Origin: Candidatus Zixiibacteriota bacterium
GTDB lineage: Bacteria > Zixibacteria > MSB-5A5 > DSPP01
NCBI GenBank assembly: GCA_022614805.1
Contig: JAKEHY010000032.1
Location: 1-64,000, forward strand
Direction: 5' to 3'
DNA: 64,000 nucleotides
Shown: in pieces, positions 24,084-32,491 of the stretch
Position numbering within the stretch: the first letter of the stretch is position 1
How the letters are laid out: each line of letters begins with the position of its first letter
Translations under genes and position numbers: made by a program
Notes under the pieces: model-generated
Told to the model about the DNA's origin: nothing
Seen by the model: only the letters and a program-made list of their open reading frames with translations
Database searches by the model: none

Positions 24084-26276
24084 CTACCATTTTGCCTCCA
24101 TTCCAAGTTTGATACTCCGGCCCGGCATCGGATAAAGCTCCAAAACCTCGTAGCGCCGGTCGGTGAAGTTTTCCACGGCGAAAGAAAAATTCCATTCCAA
24201 CTTCCAGATTTTCGGAGCCAGCACAATTTGCGCATCGTAGGTCTCGTAGGGCGGCAGATATTTAGTGTTTTCCGCACGGGTGAACCGTTTCCCCACCCAA
24301 CGACCGGTCAGGTTCAAGCTCACGATGCCATAACCGGCCAAAACCCGGGCGTTGTGAATGTGGCGGGGACGAAAAATTAGTTGCTTGCCCTGATGCAAAA
24401 TAAAGTCGGACTCGTTTATCGGCTCGGTCTGGGTGTGATTGAATTCCAGTTCCAAGATTTTCGGAAACTGCCAGGTGATTTTTTCCTCCCGCCCAAAGAT
24501 TTTGGATTTGGAAACGTTTTGGGGGGTGAATTTACCTTCGAAATTTCGTTGCCAAACAATCAAGTTTTTCAGGTCATTGCGGAAAAACGTTTGTTCCAGA
24601 TGCAGCCTTCCCAGCACTGGAAACGTGATGCGATACCCCCCTTCCCGGCTTTCGGCCCGCTCCGGCAGCAGGTTCGGGTTCCCCACGGCAAAGACATCCT
24701 CCTTCCAGAAAAGGGCGTCCAGGGTCGGCAGACGAAAACTTTTTCCCCAGGAGCCGAAAATCCGGGTTTTAATCTTCCGGCCCCAAGAGAATGAGCCGGA
24801 AAAAAGGGGGGAGTAGGCCGGTTGGGTGAAATCGGTCCAGTCCGTCCGGAAAGCGCCGGACGCTCCAAAGGTCAGGTGCAAAAAAAGAGGAAATTGCCGG
24901 TCGGAAAGCAGGCCGGCGCCGCCCGCTTTTCGCAGCGTTTTGCCCAAGCTTTTGCCGGGCCGCAGGTAATCTTTTCCGTCCAAGGAGTTTTCCGTGTAGT
25001 CGGCGCTGATTTGGGTAAGTTGTTTTGATGTTCTCCGGCCCAGCCGGCTTTCAATCTTTTTCCTTTCCGTCCGGTAGCGGGTATCGTAATTGATAACATA
25101 CGGGTCGGGGATTTTGGAATGCTGGGTCAGCTTTTCCCACCCAACGGACGGCTCCAAGAACCAGCCGGACTTGAACGCCGGACGGAAGCGCAGGATTGTC
25201 CCCAAGCGCTCATCCCGTTCGCTGGACAAAGGCGTCAAATGCAGCAGGTCTCCCGGCAGACCGCGGCGGGCCTTGGCCCAGAAAATGGAGGTTTCAAAGT
25301 TTTTATAGCGAAGATTTCCGGAAATCCGGTTGCTCCAGGAAAAGTTCCCCTTGCGCTCGTATTCCTGATTTTTATAGGTGTAGCCGAAATCGCCGCTTGC
25401 CGAGAGATTTTGATAAAAAATGTTCGCTTTTGTGCTTGGAAGCAAAGGTAAGTTCATCTCGCCGCCCACCGAACGATGGCCGAAGCTGCCGGCCTCCGAG
25501 CGCAGCCGCGGCTGGATGCGCCTGCCCCCTTGGGGCTTTTTGGAAATTAAGACGACGGCGCCGGCGACCGCATCCGGCCCGAAACGGGCCGTCTGGCTTC
25601 CTTTGTAAACTTCAATTTTTTCCAAGGCCTCCACGGGGACGAAACTCAAATCGGCCGTGCCGCCCCGGTTGGAATTCAAAGCCCGGCCGTCCAAAAGCAC
25701 CACAACCTGATTGGCCGCGCCGCCCCGAATGGTAATCTCCTCCGCCGAACTGTACAGGCCGCCGGCGCCGAAATCCATTCCCGGCGCGCGCGAAAGAAAT
25801 TCGGCCACCGAAAGATGTTTCGATTTTTGCAAATCGGCGCGGTCAAAAATCAAGCTCGGCTGATAGCCCGCTTGAGGCAAGCTCTCCGCTATTACCACCA
25901 CCGGCGGGCCGGTTATGGCGATGAGGGAGAGTCGGATTTCAACTTGCGTAGTCCCATCCGCTACAACTTTGATTGCAGAAGTATGAACTTGATACGAGGA
26001 GGACTCGACTTTCAGCCGGTAGGCTCCGCCCGGCAGGTCGTAAAAGAAAAACTTCCCCTGCCAATCGGCCGTCGTTTGAGCGCCGGTCTCGATGATTTCG
26101 ACCGCCGCTCCGCCGACGGGTCGGCCGGTGAGGGAGTCGATGACCTGACCGGAAATTTTGAGATTGGACTCGGCTCTAAGTGTAGCGCACCACCCGAAAA
26201 TCAGGATGGCCGCAACGGCCGGCGTTTGGCCGAGGCGAAAAAAAATTCCCGCCTTCGGCGAGAATCGGTTTTCCAT
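24084..26276 (-). CDS. btuB: TonB-dependent outer membrane receptor, BtuB-like
   Basis: 730 residues. Signal peptide at about 15-35 (LGQTPAVAAILIFGWCATLR), a carboxypeptidase-regulatory-like domain at 40-115 (ISGQVIDSLTGRPVGGAAVE), a plug domain at 125-240 (LSVAEFLSRAPGMDFG, EITIRGGAANQVVVLLDGRA, EKIEVYKGS), then a beta-barrel to the C-terminus. A cobalamin riboswitch directly upstream makes the substrate vitamin B12 or a cobamide. Ribosome binding site GGAAGGAG at 26279-26286. 147 bases separate it from the propeller gene. A TolQRA/TonB-type cluster 1.3 kb away could energise it. Confidence 0.92.
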   Translation of the reverse strand: MENRFSPKAGIFFRLGQTPAVAAILIFGWCATLRAESNLKISGQVIDSLTGRPVGGAAVEIIETGAQTTADWQGKFFFYDLPGGAYRLKVESSSYQVHTSAIKVVADGTTQVEIRLSLIAITGPPVVVIAESLPQAGYQPSLIFDRADLQKSKHLSVAEFLSRAPGMDFGAGGLYSSAEEITIRGGAANQVVVLLDGRALNSNRGGTADLSFVPVEALEKIEVYKGSQTARFGPDAVAGAVVLISKKPQGGRRIQPRLRSEAGSFGHRSVGGEMNLPLLPSTKANIFYQNLSASGDFGYTYKNQEYERKGNFSWSNRISGNLRYKNFETSIFWAKARRGLPGDLLHLTPLSSERDERLGTILRFRPAFKSGWFLEPSVGWEKLTQHSKIPDPYVINYDTRYRTERKKIESRLGRRTSKQLTQISADYTENSLDGKDYLRPGKSLGKTLRKAGGAGLLSDRQFPLFLHLTFGASGAFRTDWTDFTQPAYSPLFSGSFSWGRKIKTRIFGSWGKSFRLPTLDALFWKEDVFAVGNPNLLPERAESREGGYRITFPVLGRLHLEQTFFRNDLKNLIVWQRNFEGKFTPQNVSKSKIFGREEKITWQFPKILELEFNHTQTEPINESDFILHQGKQLIFRPRHIHNARVLAGYGIVSLNLTGRWVGKRFTRAENTKYLPPYETYDAQIVLAPKIWKLEWNFSFAVENFTDRRYEVLELYPMPGRSIKLGMEAKW

Positions 26277-26301
26277 TCTCCTTCCCGCGAAGGTATATGG
26301 T

Positions 26302-26464
26302 TCTTGCTTGGGCAGGTCTCCTGGCTTGCAGCAACTCCCGGGCGCCTTCCCATCCCGAAGGACAGTGGCTTTTTGCCCGGGTCCGGCTGCTCACAGTAGC
26401 GGGGCTGCGGCGGTTTTTCACCGCCTTCCCTATTAAGCTCGACGAGCGCCGAAGCTCTGACACA
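26302..26464 (-). ncRNA. cobalamin riboswitch
   Basis: Read on the minus strand. It shows the conserved core in order: GGGAA...GGTG-AAAAA-CC, CCCCGCTACTGTGA, GCCACTGTCC, and the B12 box AAGCCAGGAGACCTGCCC (26309-26326). It ends about 25 bases before the receptor start, with the ribosome binding site just after it, so B12 probably shuts off translation of the whole operon. Confidence 0.96.
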
Positions 26465-26563
26465 GATAATCTATTCCGGATGTTCATCCGTGTCAAGAAA
26501 AAAAAGGGTAGTGGCGCAATTTGGTCTGGTAATTATATTCCCCAAAAAGGAGGATACTACTTA

Positions 26564-26833
26564 ATGAGACCCAAGACGGCTCTGATTTTAATAATAGGCT
26601 TTTTGCTCTTTGGCGTTTTCTTGTGGCCCGGTCTTTATCACTATGGACACGATGCCTATATGGGTATGCCTTACCGGGTCAATCGCATTACCGGGAAAAC
26701 CCAATACTTGATAAGAGGAACCTGGTTTCCGTCTGGTAAGCCGAAAAAAGATACCGAGCTATCGGCCAAAGAAAAAATGGAACAGGAATTAGAGCGTCGC
26801 CGCCTATTGCAAGAGAGAGAGGGGCAAAAATAA
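26564..26833 (+). CDS. small membrane-anchored protein of unknown function
   Basis: 89 residues: MRPKTALILIIGFLLFGVFL is a single membrane helix; then a Tyr-rich stretch (YHYGHDAYMGMPYRVNRITG) and a charged C-terminal helix (KEKMEQELERRRLLQEREG). The start at 26564 has AAAGGAGG 10 bases upstream; the open frame further upstream runs through the riboswitch and is not coding. The segment PYRVNRITGKTQYLIRGTW resembles short membrane proteins that carry a PxRxNRxTG motif. It is divergent from the B12 operon and ends in a strong hairpin. Confidence 0.7.
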   Translation: MRPKTALILIIGFLLFGVFLWPGLYHYGHDAYMGMPYRVNRITGKTQYLIRGTWFPSGKPKKDTELSAKEKMEQELERRRLLQEREGQK

Positions 26834-26886
26834 ATCAACGAAGATTAACCTCTTTCCCCAACCAAATTAGGACACTACCAAAAAAA

Positions 26887-26936
26887 GAGGTCCCGCCCGA
26901 AAGGAGGGTCGGACGGGACGGAAGCCCTCTTTTTTA
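26887..26936 (+). terminator. rho-independent terminator of the 26564 gene
   Basis: GTCCCG-C-CCG / CGG-A-CGGGAC stem extended by GAGG/CCTC and followed by TTTTTT. Confidence 0.7.
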
Positions 26937-27181
26937 CTGCAGTTACCTTTAACCAGCGCAACCGGAGTCCTCGGTGAAGGAGGTTGGACAGGTTGCCCGC
27001 TGAATCAATTATCAAACCCCGTGCCGAGTCATTTGCAGCGACATTATGGGTGTAAGTCGTTGCCAACCAGTTGGGGATTTTCGGAATTCAGCTTTAGAAC
27101 TATTCTTGATTCGCAGAAACTGCGTTTTACGCAGGTCGATACGCAGAATTAGAGAAGAAGCTTTTTGGTTTTCACCCAAAC

Positions 27182-27212
27182 AAAAAACGAGGCCGGGTGC
27201 GGCCTCGTTTTC
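27182..27212 (-). terminator. rho-independent terminator of the small lipoprotein gene
   Basis: CGAGGCC-GCACCC-GGCCTCG followed by TTTTTT on the minus strand. The plus strand also has TTTTCGTTTTT, so it may end transcripts from both sides. Confidence 0.85.
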
Positions 27213-27229
27213 GTTTTTCGGTGTCCGAA

Positions 27230-27406
27230 TTACTTGGTCGCACCGGAGGTGGTATCCTGCATCGTGGTGTCCGGCATCTGCGTGGTGGTATCCGGCATCG
27301 TCTGGGCGGGCTGCTCCATCGCCGGTTCCTCCTGCTTTTTGCCGCAGCCGCCCACCAAAGCCAAACAAAGCAGCGCGATCATCATAACCACAAAGAAACG
27401 CTTCAT
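27230..27406 (-). CDS. small Thr/Met-rich lipoprotein
   Basis: A 58-residue protein. MKRFFVVMMIALLCLALVGG is followed by the lipid-anchor Cys and KKQEEP, a clear lipobox (LVGGC). The mature part is 38 residues of low complexity with repeats of MPDTT/MQDTT. AGGAGG lies 12 bases before the ATG and a strong terminator follows, so it is a real single-gene transcript. The function is unknown; short lipoproteins of this kind may be envelope spacers or lysis-like proteins. Confidence 0.75.
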   Translation of the reverse strand: MKRFFVVMMIALLCLALVGGCGKKQEEPAMEQPAQTMPDTTTQMPDTTMQDTTSGATK

Positions 27407-27553
27407 TCTAAAAGCTCACCTCCTCGAAAAAGTTGCCTCCTGAAAACTCTTTTTCCCGTCATCCTATATTCTACCATTAAAGCAGGCGGGAAATATATGC
27501 CCCTTTGGGGTTGCGTCAAGCGGTTTTTTGTCCGAAAGCCAAAAAGTTTTTGC

Positions 27554-27583
27554 TTGACCTTTTGGCTCAACTTTCCATTTATA
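27554..27583 (+). promoter_or_regulatory. possible promoter of tolQRAB
   Basis: TTGACC (27554-27559), 18 bases, TTTATA (27578-27583). Transcription would start close to 27590, right at the GAGGAGG ribosome binding site, giving a very short leader. Confidence 0.35.
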
Positions 27584-27603
27584 GGCTGTCGAGGAGGAAA
27601 CTT

Positions 27604-28338
27604 ATGCTCTTGTTGGACAATCAAATCTGGCAGTTGGTCACCGGGGCGGATGTTTTTTCAAAAATCATCCTGGCGATTCTGGTCTTTATGTCGGTTGTCT
27701 CCTGGGGGGTGATTGCCACCAAATGGATGCAATATCAGAAAACGCGCGAGGATTCGGAGCGGTTTTTGAACACCTTCCGCCGCCGCCGCAGCGTGGGGGA
27801 AGTTTACACCCCCCTTTCCGGTCTGCGCGGCACGTTCTTGTCCCGGATTCTGGAGCAGGGGGCCAAAGACCAGGCCGAACTTTCCCGCCGGCACGCCCAC
27901 GCCAGCCCGACCGGCGGCAACCCGCATCCGAAACTGGAACTGGGCGCCAAAGCCGAAGGGTATCTGACCAAGGACGACCTGGACACCATTGCCATCACCT
28001 TGAAGCGGGTGGCGCAGGAGGAAATCGTCCGCTTGGAGAAGGGGGTTTCGTTTCTGGCGACCACCGGCAACACGGCCCCCTTTTTCGGGCTTTTGGGAAC
28101 CGTCTGGGGGGTGATGGACTCGTTTCTTTCCATCGGCATACGCGGCCAGGCGACTTTGGCCGTGGTGGCGCCCGGCATCGCCGAGGCTCTGATTGCCACC
28201 ATCGTCGGGCTGGCGGCGGCCATCCCGGCAGTCATCGGGTATAACTATTGTAACAGCCGGTTGAAAACGTTTGCGGCCCAGGCCGAAGCGTTCGGGCTGG
28301 AGCTTTTAACCGCCTTCTGGAAGGAGAGCGGCAAATGA
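27604..28338 (+). CDS. tolQ: TolQ/ExbB-type proton channel subunit
   Basis: 244 residues, inner membrane. The helices are at about 15-37 (FSKIILAILVFMSVVSWGVI), 150-172 (FLATTGNTAPFFGLLGTVWG) and 185-210 (APGIAEALIATIVGLAAAIP). The motif NTAPFFGLLGTVWGVMDSF is the MotA/TolQ/ExbB signature. It forms the proton channel with TolR and drives TolA or TonB. The ATG at 27604 has GAGGAGG; it overlaps tolR by 4 bases. An insert around residues 90-105 is rich in His/Pro. Confidence 0.93.
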   Translation: MLLLDNQIWQLVTGADVFSKIILAILVFMSVVSWGVIATKWMQYQKTREDSERFLNTFRRRRSVGEVYTPLSGLRGTFLSRILEQGAKDQAELSRRHAHASPTGGNPHPKLELGAKAEGYLTKDDLDTIAITLKRVAQEEIVRLEKGVSFLATTGNTAPFFGLLGTVWGVMDSFLSIGIRGQATLAVVAPGIAEALIATIVGLAAAIPAVIGYNYCNSRLKTFAAQAEAFGLELLTAFWKESGK

Positions 28339-28754
28339 GCGTCGATTTGAGTTCGGGGCCGAAGGATTACCGCTTGATGGCGGACATCAACGTCACCAAC
28401 CTGGTGGACGTGGTTTTAGTGCTTTTGATTATTTTTATGATTGCCGCGCCGATGCTGCAGTCCGGCATCGAGCTGAATCTGCCCCGGGCCGCCAGCGCGG
28501 TCAAGGATGCCGCCACCGGCACGGTGATTTCGATAAACGAAAAAAGAGCCATTTTCATCAACGACCAGTTCGTCTCCCTGCAAAAATTTGAAGGGAAGCT
28601 GGCCGGACTGAAGCGGGCCGGCAAAACCAAATCGGTCTTTCTGCGGGCCGACCGGGACGTCCCCTACGGCTTCGTGGTCAACATCATGGGGCGCATTCGC
28701 GCCTTGGGTATCGACCAGGTTGATTTGGTCACCGAACCGGAAAAAGTTAAGTGA
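28335..28754 (+). CDS. tolR: TolR/ExbD-type protein
   Basis: 139 residues: a short cytoplasmic start, one membrane helix (LVDVVLVLLIIFMIAAPML) and a periplasmic domain. The essential Asp is in NLVDVVLVLLIIFM near residue 25. LADRDVPYGFVVNIMGRIRA-like sequence near 110 is typical. It uses proton flow through TolQ to move TolA/TonB. Overlaps of 4 bases on both sides show translational coupling. Confidence 0.93.
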   Translation: MSVDLSSGPKDYRLMADINVTNLVDVVLVLLIIFMIAAPMLQSGIELNLPRAASAVKDAATGTVISINEKRAIFINDQFVSLQKFEGKLAGLKRAGKTKSVFLRADRDVPYGFVVNIMGRIRALGIDQVDLVTEPEKVK

Positions 28755-29383
28755 GAAACCCCTATTTCATCTCCTTTGCCATTCATTTCGTTTTGATTTT
28801 GACTCTGGTTTTCTGGCCGGCGGCGAAAAAACCGGTTTTGCCTCCGTCGCAGACGATTCAAATCCGTTTCCGGGCCGCCGCCCAGGCGGCCCTGCCGGAG
28901 GCGAAGGCGGAGACGGAAATCCCCAAGCCGAAGAAAATCGAAAAACCGGTTCCCCCCGGCCCCAAGTTAGTGGAAAAATTGAAGGAACCGAAAAAAACGC
29001 CTCCCAAAAAGGAGCCGCCGAAGGGCGAGCCGAAAGAACAGCCCAAGCAGACGACCTCCCCCGCCCCGGCCCAAACACCGTTTGGCGAGACCGTTCTGGA
29101 GAACGCCAATTTTCCGTACAGCTACTATCTGGAGCAGATGTTGAACAAAATCGACCAGGCCTGGGAAAACCCGGTCCGTTCCGACCTGCCGCTTTCCACC
29201 GTGATTTACTTCCGGATTCAAAAAAACGGGAGCGTCACCGATTTGCAAATCGAGGCCCCCTCCGGCTTTTCCTCCTTTGACAACGCCTGCCGCCGGGCGA
29301 TTCTCTCTTCCGACCCGTTTCCCCCCTTGCCGTCCGATTTTATCGACCTGTATCTGGGGATTCACCTTGAATTCAAACAATAA
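28751..29383 (+). CDS. tolA: TolA/TonB-family energy transducer
   Basis: 210 residues: N-terminal membrane anchor (FISFAIHFVLILTLVFWPAA), a Pro/Lys/Glu-rich spacer at about 45-110 (KPKKIEKPVPPGPK, KKTPPKKEPPKGEPK), and a C-terminal domain of the TonB/TolA type at 115-205 (YYLEQMLNKIDQAWENPV, FRIQKNGSVTDLQIEAPSG, CRRAILSSDPFPPLP). It starts with GTG at 28751, overlapping tolR. Because tolB follows it is most likely TolA, but the C-terminal domain would also fit TonB, and the B12 receptor is close. Confidence 0.85.
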   Translation: MRNPYFISFAIHFVLILTLVFWPAAKKPVLPPSQTIQIRFRAAAQAALPEAKAETEIPKPKKIEKPVPPGPKLVEKLKEPKKTPPKKEPPKGEPKEQPKQTTSPAPAQTPFGETVLENANFPYSYYLEQMLNKIDQAWENPVRSDLPLSTVIYFRIQKNGSVTDLQIEAPSGFSSFDNACRRAILSSDPFPPLPSDFIDLYLGIHLEFKQ

Positions 29384-29400
29384 GAGCCTTTTGCCGATAT
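29374..29400 (+). promoter_or_regulatory. weak sigma-28-like promoter before tolB
   Basis: CAAA (29374-29377), exactly 15 bases, GCCGATAT (29393-29400). It lies partly inside the end of tolA. It may be a chance match. Confidence 0.25.
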
Positions 29401-29412
29401 AAAAGGAAACCG

Positions 29413-30738
29413 ATGAAAAGACTCGTTCTTCTTTTTTGTCTTCTTACGACCGCCACCGTTTATGCCCAGCGGCCGGACACCTCCGTCCGGTTGACCTTGC
29501 AGCGCACCCCCACCGGGCAGGAGCCGTTTGCCATCGCCATCGAGGATTTCAAGGCGGAGGAGAGCCTGATTCCCGGCGCCGATTTGCACTGGCTGGCGGA
29601 CTTACCCAACATCATCGAAAACGACTTGGAATTCTCCCTTTTCTTCAACGTGGTGGACTTCGATTCCACCTACAAGCGCATCTTCGCCGTAACCGACCCG
29701 ACCTTTGACGACTGGTTCCGCCTGGGGGCCCGCTTCATTTTGCGGGGGAGTTTGAGTTTCAACCCGCGCGAAGTCTCCGCCCAGGTGAAGCTCATCGACG
29801 TGAACGCCCGGCGGGACGTGATGGCAAGAAGGTTCAAGACCGGGCGGGGGTTCGAGCGCCGGCTGGCCCACACGATTTCCGACGCCGTCATCGAGCAGCT
29901 GACCGGGCACAAGGGAGTTTCCTCCACCCAGCTGGTCTTCGCCGGCCAAAAAGACAAGACCAAGGAGCTTTTCGTCTGCGACTACGACGGCGAAAACCCG
30001 TACCAGCTCACCTTCGACAAATCCATCAACCTTTCCCCTGCCTTTTCGCCGGACGCCTCGCAAATCGTCTATACGAGCTACAAATCGGGCGCTCCCGATT
30101 TGTGGGTATTCAATCTCACCTCTGGCAAGGCGAGGCCGATTTCCACCAAAAAGGGGTTGAACGCCAGCGCGGTCTGGTCGCCGGACGGAAAAAGAATCGC
30201 CTTGACTTTGACCATCGACGGCAACCCGGAGCTGTATTTAATCGAGCCGTCCGGCCGGGTGATTTCCCGCCTGACTTACAACGACGGCATCGACACCTCC
30301 CCCACCTTTTCCCCCGACGGGAAGTACATCGCCTTCACCTCCGACCGTTCCGGCTCCCCCCAGATTTACGTGGCGGATTCCGACGGTTTGAACGTCACCC
30401 GCCTGACCTATGAGGGGAGCTACAACGCCTCGCCGGACTGGTCGCCGAACCCGGCCAACCCGCTCATCGCCTACGTGGGGCGGACGACGGCGGATGAACA
30501 GGGAGACTTCAACATCTGCGTCATTTCCTCGACCGGCGGGCCGCGCCAGGTTTTGACCAGCATCGGCTTCAACGAAAACCCGCACTGGTCGGCGGACGGG
30601 TTTCACGTCGTTTTCTCCCGGAAGCAGGGGGGGGAAAGCGACATTTACACGATCGCCTACGACGGCTCTGGCTTGCGCCAGGTGACCACCAGCGGCCGTA
30701 CCTCCAATCCGGTCTGGTCGCCGCGGCCGATACAGTAA
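29413..30738 (+). CDS. tolB: TolB periplasmic beta-propeller protein
   Basis: 441 residues with a signal peptide (KRLVLLFCLLTTATVYA). The N-terminal domain is at about 20-155 (IAIEDFKAEESL) and the six-bladed propeller at 165-435, with TolB repeats such as NLSPAFSPDASQIVYTSYKS, GLNASAVWSPDGKRIALTL and DTSPTFSPDGKYIAFTSDRS. TolB links Pal and the Tol complex, keeping the outer membrane attached during division. It lies 29 bases after tolA. Pal and CpoB are not next to it but at 40684-41983. Confidence 0.95.
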   Translation: MKRLVLLFCLLTTATVYAQRPDTSVRLTLQRTPTGQEPFAIAIEDFKAEESLIPGADLHWLADLPNIIENDLEFSLFFNVVDFDSTYKRIFAVTDPTFDDWFRLGARFILRGSLSFNPREVSAQVKLIDVNARRDVMARRFKTGRGFERRLAHTISDAVIEQLTGHKGVSSTQLVFAGQKDKTKELFVCDYDGENPYQLTFDKSINLSPAFSPDASQIVYTSYKSGAPDLWVFNLTSGKARPISTKKGLNASAVWSPDGKRIALTLTIDGNPELYLIEPSGRVISRLTYNDGIDTSPTFSPDGKYIAFTSDRSGSPQIYVADSDGLNVTRLTYEGSYNASPDWSPNPANPLIAYVGRTTADEQGDFNICVISSTGGPRQVLTSIGFNENPHWSADGFHVVFSRKQGGESDIYTIAYDGSGLRQVTTSGRTSNPVWSPRPIQ

Positions 30739-31031
30739 TTTTTTTACCCCCTTACAAGGATTAGGGATTCAGGAAAATTGATTCATTGAATCATTGAGAC
30801 ATTGAGCCATTGAAAGACTACCCTCTCCGGCCCTTCCCTCGACTACGCTCGGGACAAGTCGGGCCTCGTCCCCCTTGGTAAGGGGGACACAAAGAGACGG
30901 CACGCCGTGTCCCTACAAAATCAGGAGAGGGAGGCGCGGGGGTCAAACCCCGCCCCTACAAACAGGGAGAGGGGATAAAGCGCGGCTTGGTTTGATTTTC
31001 CCGATATTTCCGCTACATTCTCCAACCGGAT
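30739..31031. other. intergenic with dispersed repeats
   Basis: No gene seen. 30781-30815 has short ATTGA(A/G) repeats (GATTCATTGAATCATTGAGA). 30818-30972 is a repeat cluster. Confidence 0.7.
30818..30972. repeat. dispersed repeat cluster (families A, B, C)
   Basis: Contains CTCGACTACGCTCGGGACAAG, the hairpin GTCCCCC-TTGGTAA-GGGGGAC, GGCACGCCGTGTCCCTACA, and GCGGGG-GTCAA-ACCCCGCCCCTAC. Confidence 0.75.
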
Positions 31032-31784
31032 ATGAGAATTCTTCTCCTTTGGTTTCTTTATGCCATCGCGTTGACGGTTGCATTGGCGCGAAACGGATTC
31101 CGGTCAAAAAGCGCATCTCGTGCCAGAGCAGGGGAGAAGCGGGCTCTCCCGAAAAAGATTTTAATCGTCGGGGCGACCGGCGGAACGGGGCGGCAGTTGG
31201 TTCTGCAAGCATTGGAGCGGGGGATTGCGGTTACCGCTTTGGCGCGGGACCCAGCCAAACTCGGAATCGAGCACGCGAATCTGCGAATAGTGCAGGGGGA
31301 CGTTTTGGATTACGCCTCGGTTGAAGCCGCCGTCCAGGGGCAGGAGGCGGTGGTTTCCGCTTTGGGACACAAGCGATACGTGGGGCCTTCCCGCATTCTT
31401 TCGGAAGGGACGAAAAATATTCTCCGCGCGATGGAGGCGCAGGGCGTTCGCCGCTTTGTCTGCCAGACCTCGCTCGGCATCGGGGATTCGGCCGGGCTGG
31501 GGGGGCTTTACTACACCTTCATCGTCTGCCCGTTCGTGGTTCCCTTTTACTTTTGGGACAAGACCCGGCAGGAGCAGTTGATTGCGGAAAGCCGTCTGGA
31601 GTGGGTGATTGTGCGGCCGGGGCAGTTGACCAACGGGGTAAAACGGGGGAGCTATCGGCACGGCAGCACCATCGGCAATTACATTTCGACCGTGTGCATT
31701 TCCCGGGCGGACGCTGCCGATTTTTTGCTGAACCAGTTGACCGACGACACGTATCTCCGAACGGCGGTTGGGGTTTCGTGGTAG
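31032..31784 (+). CDS. NAD(P)-binding atypical short-chain dehydrogenase (NmrA-like)
   Basis: 250 residues. After an N-terminal hydrophobic stretch comes a Rossmann fold with the dinucleotide motif ILIVGATGGTGRQLV near residue 45, then LRIVQGDVLDYASVEAA and RRFVCQTSLGIGD. This is the SDR atypical group (NAD(P)H-binding, PF13460 type) of sugar or flavin reductase-like or regulatory proteins. The N-terminal MRILLLWFLYAIALTVAL could anchor it in the membrane, or the true start may be further in. Two small membrane protein genes follow closely. Confidence 0.83.
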   Translation: MRILLLWFLYAIALTVALARNGFRSKSASRARAGEKRALPKKILIVGATGGTGRQLVLQALERGIAVTALARDPAKLGIEHANLRIVQGDVLDYASVEAAVQGQEAVVSALGHKRYVGPSRILSEGTKNILRAMEAQGVRRFVCQTSLGIGDSAGLGGLYYTFIVCPFVVPFYFWDKTRQEQLIAESRLEWVIVRPGQLTNGVKRGSYRHGSTIGNYISTVCISRADAADFLLNQLTDDTYLRTAVGVSW

Positions 31785-31788
31785 GGAA

Positions 31789-32205
31789 ATGAACCTGATT
31801 TTCCGCGCACTAATTTTTTTATTCATAGTCCCCGCCGTCTATTTTTTCGTTTACTGGGTGCCGTTTTCGCTTATCCAGTTTTCGCCGGATAGCTGGATTC
31901 CCTCCATCGTGTCTTTAATTTGCGCCCTCGGCGTGGGGGGGTATGTGTGGAAAAAATCCGGCCCGGCCGCGGGCGGGCTTTTGCAATACGTCATCTTCGG
32001 CGCATTTGTGACCGGCGGCGTCGGTTTTTGCGCGGGCTTTTTCGGGCCCTTGATTTTCACCCCGGAGGCTAACCAGGGGCCGCTCCTCGGACTTTTGATA
32101 ACCGGTCCTTTGGGATTTCTTGTTGGAGGGGTTGGCGGATTCGTCTATTGGACGGTTAAAAGAAAGAAAAGCGGGGCGGGGCAAAAGGGTATCGAAGGGG
32201 GCTAA
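31789..32205 (+). CDS. membrane protein of unknown function
   Basis: 138 residues with four hydrophobic helices (LIFLFIVPAVYFFVYWVPF; IPSIVSLICALGVGGYVW; VIFGAFVTGGVGFCAGFFG; LGLLITGPLGFLVGGVGGF), rich in Gly in the last two, and a basic C-terminus. The start at 31789 has TAGGG just before it and follows the dehydrogenase stop by 4 bases. I do not know the family. Confidence 0.65.
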   Translation: MNLIFRALIFLFIVPAVYFFVYWVPFSLIQFSPDSWIPSIVSLICALGVGGYVWKKSGPAAGGLLQYVIFGAFVTGGVGFCAGFFGPLIFTPEANQGPLLGLLITGPLGFLVGGVGGFVYWTVKRKKSGAGQKGIEGG

Positions 32206-32211
32206 CGCAAA

Positions 32212-32487
32212 ATGGGCTGCGGATGTTTTTTGGCTTTGCTCGCTTTCTTTTTCCCCCGGCTGGTTGTCGTTCTGCTGTGGATTTTCAGCGACTGGTTTTC
32301 CGGAGTTTTTGATACGGTTCTCTGGCCGATTTTGGGCTTTATTTTCCTCCCCACCACTTTACTTTGGTATGTCGCCGTTCAGCACTGGTACGGCGGAGAG
32401 TGGACCTTCATCCCCATCGCGGGAATCGTTTTGGCCCTAATCATAGATGTATCGCCCGCTAAGGCGAAGAGGAAGAAAGTAGGGTAG
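32212..32487 (+). CDS. small membrane protein of unknown function
   Basis: 91 residues with three hydrophobic segments (LALLAFFFPRLVVVLLWIF, VLWPILGFIFLPTTLLWY, FIPIAGIVLALIIDVSPA) and a basic end. It starts 6 bases after the previous gene. A diverged copy of its last 27 codons is found at 35393-35473, on the far side of the CARDB gene. Confidence 0.7.
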   Translation: MGCGCFLALLAFFFPRLVVVLLWIFSDWFSGVFDTVLWPILGFIFLPTTLLWYVAVQHWYGGEWTFIPIAGIVLALIIDVSPAKAKRKKVG

Positions 32488-32491
32488 GGTC

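Larger units (their letters stand above)
26834..27229. other. intergenic with two terminators and a possible gene remnant
   Basis: A plus-strand terminator at 26887-26936 and a bidirectional one at 27182-27212 bound a middle part in which the minus strand (about 26940-27066) reads VAANDSARGLIIDSAGN, similar to one SBBP-type propeller repeat, then loses frame. This may be the remnant of a larger secreted protein. I see nothing else. Confidence 0.45.

Noticed and set aside
26297-26563. Plus-strand coding extension upstream of the 26564 gene
   Set aside because: This sequence is the cobalamin riboswitch read on the other strand.
26875-27066. 63-codon minus-strand frame as an intact gene
   Set aside because: Only one half resembles an SBBP repeat, there is no ribosome binding site, and a terminator lies inside it. 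Treated as a possible remnant only.
30721-30735. GCCGATAC at the end of tolB as a promoter
   Set aside because: It is inside the coding end of tolB and no gene follows within 290 bases.
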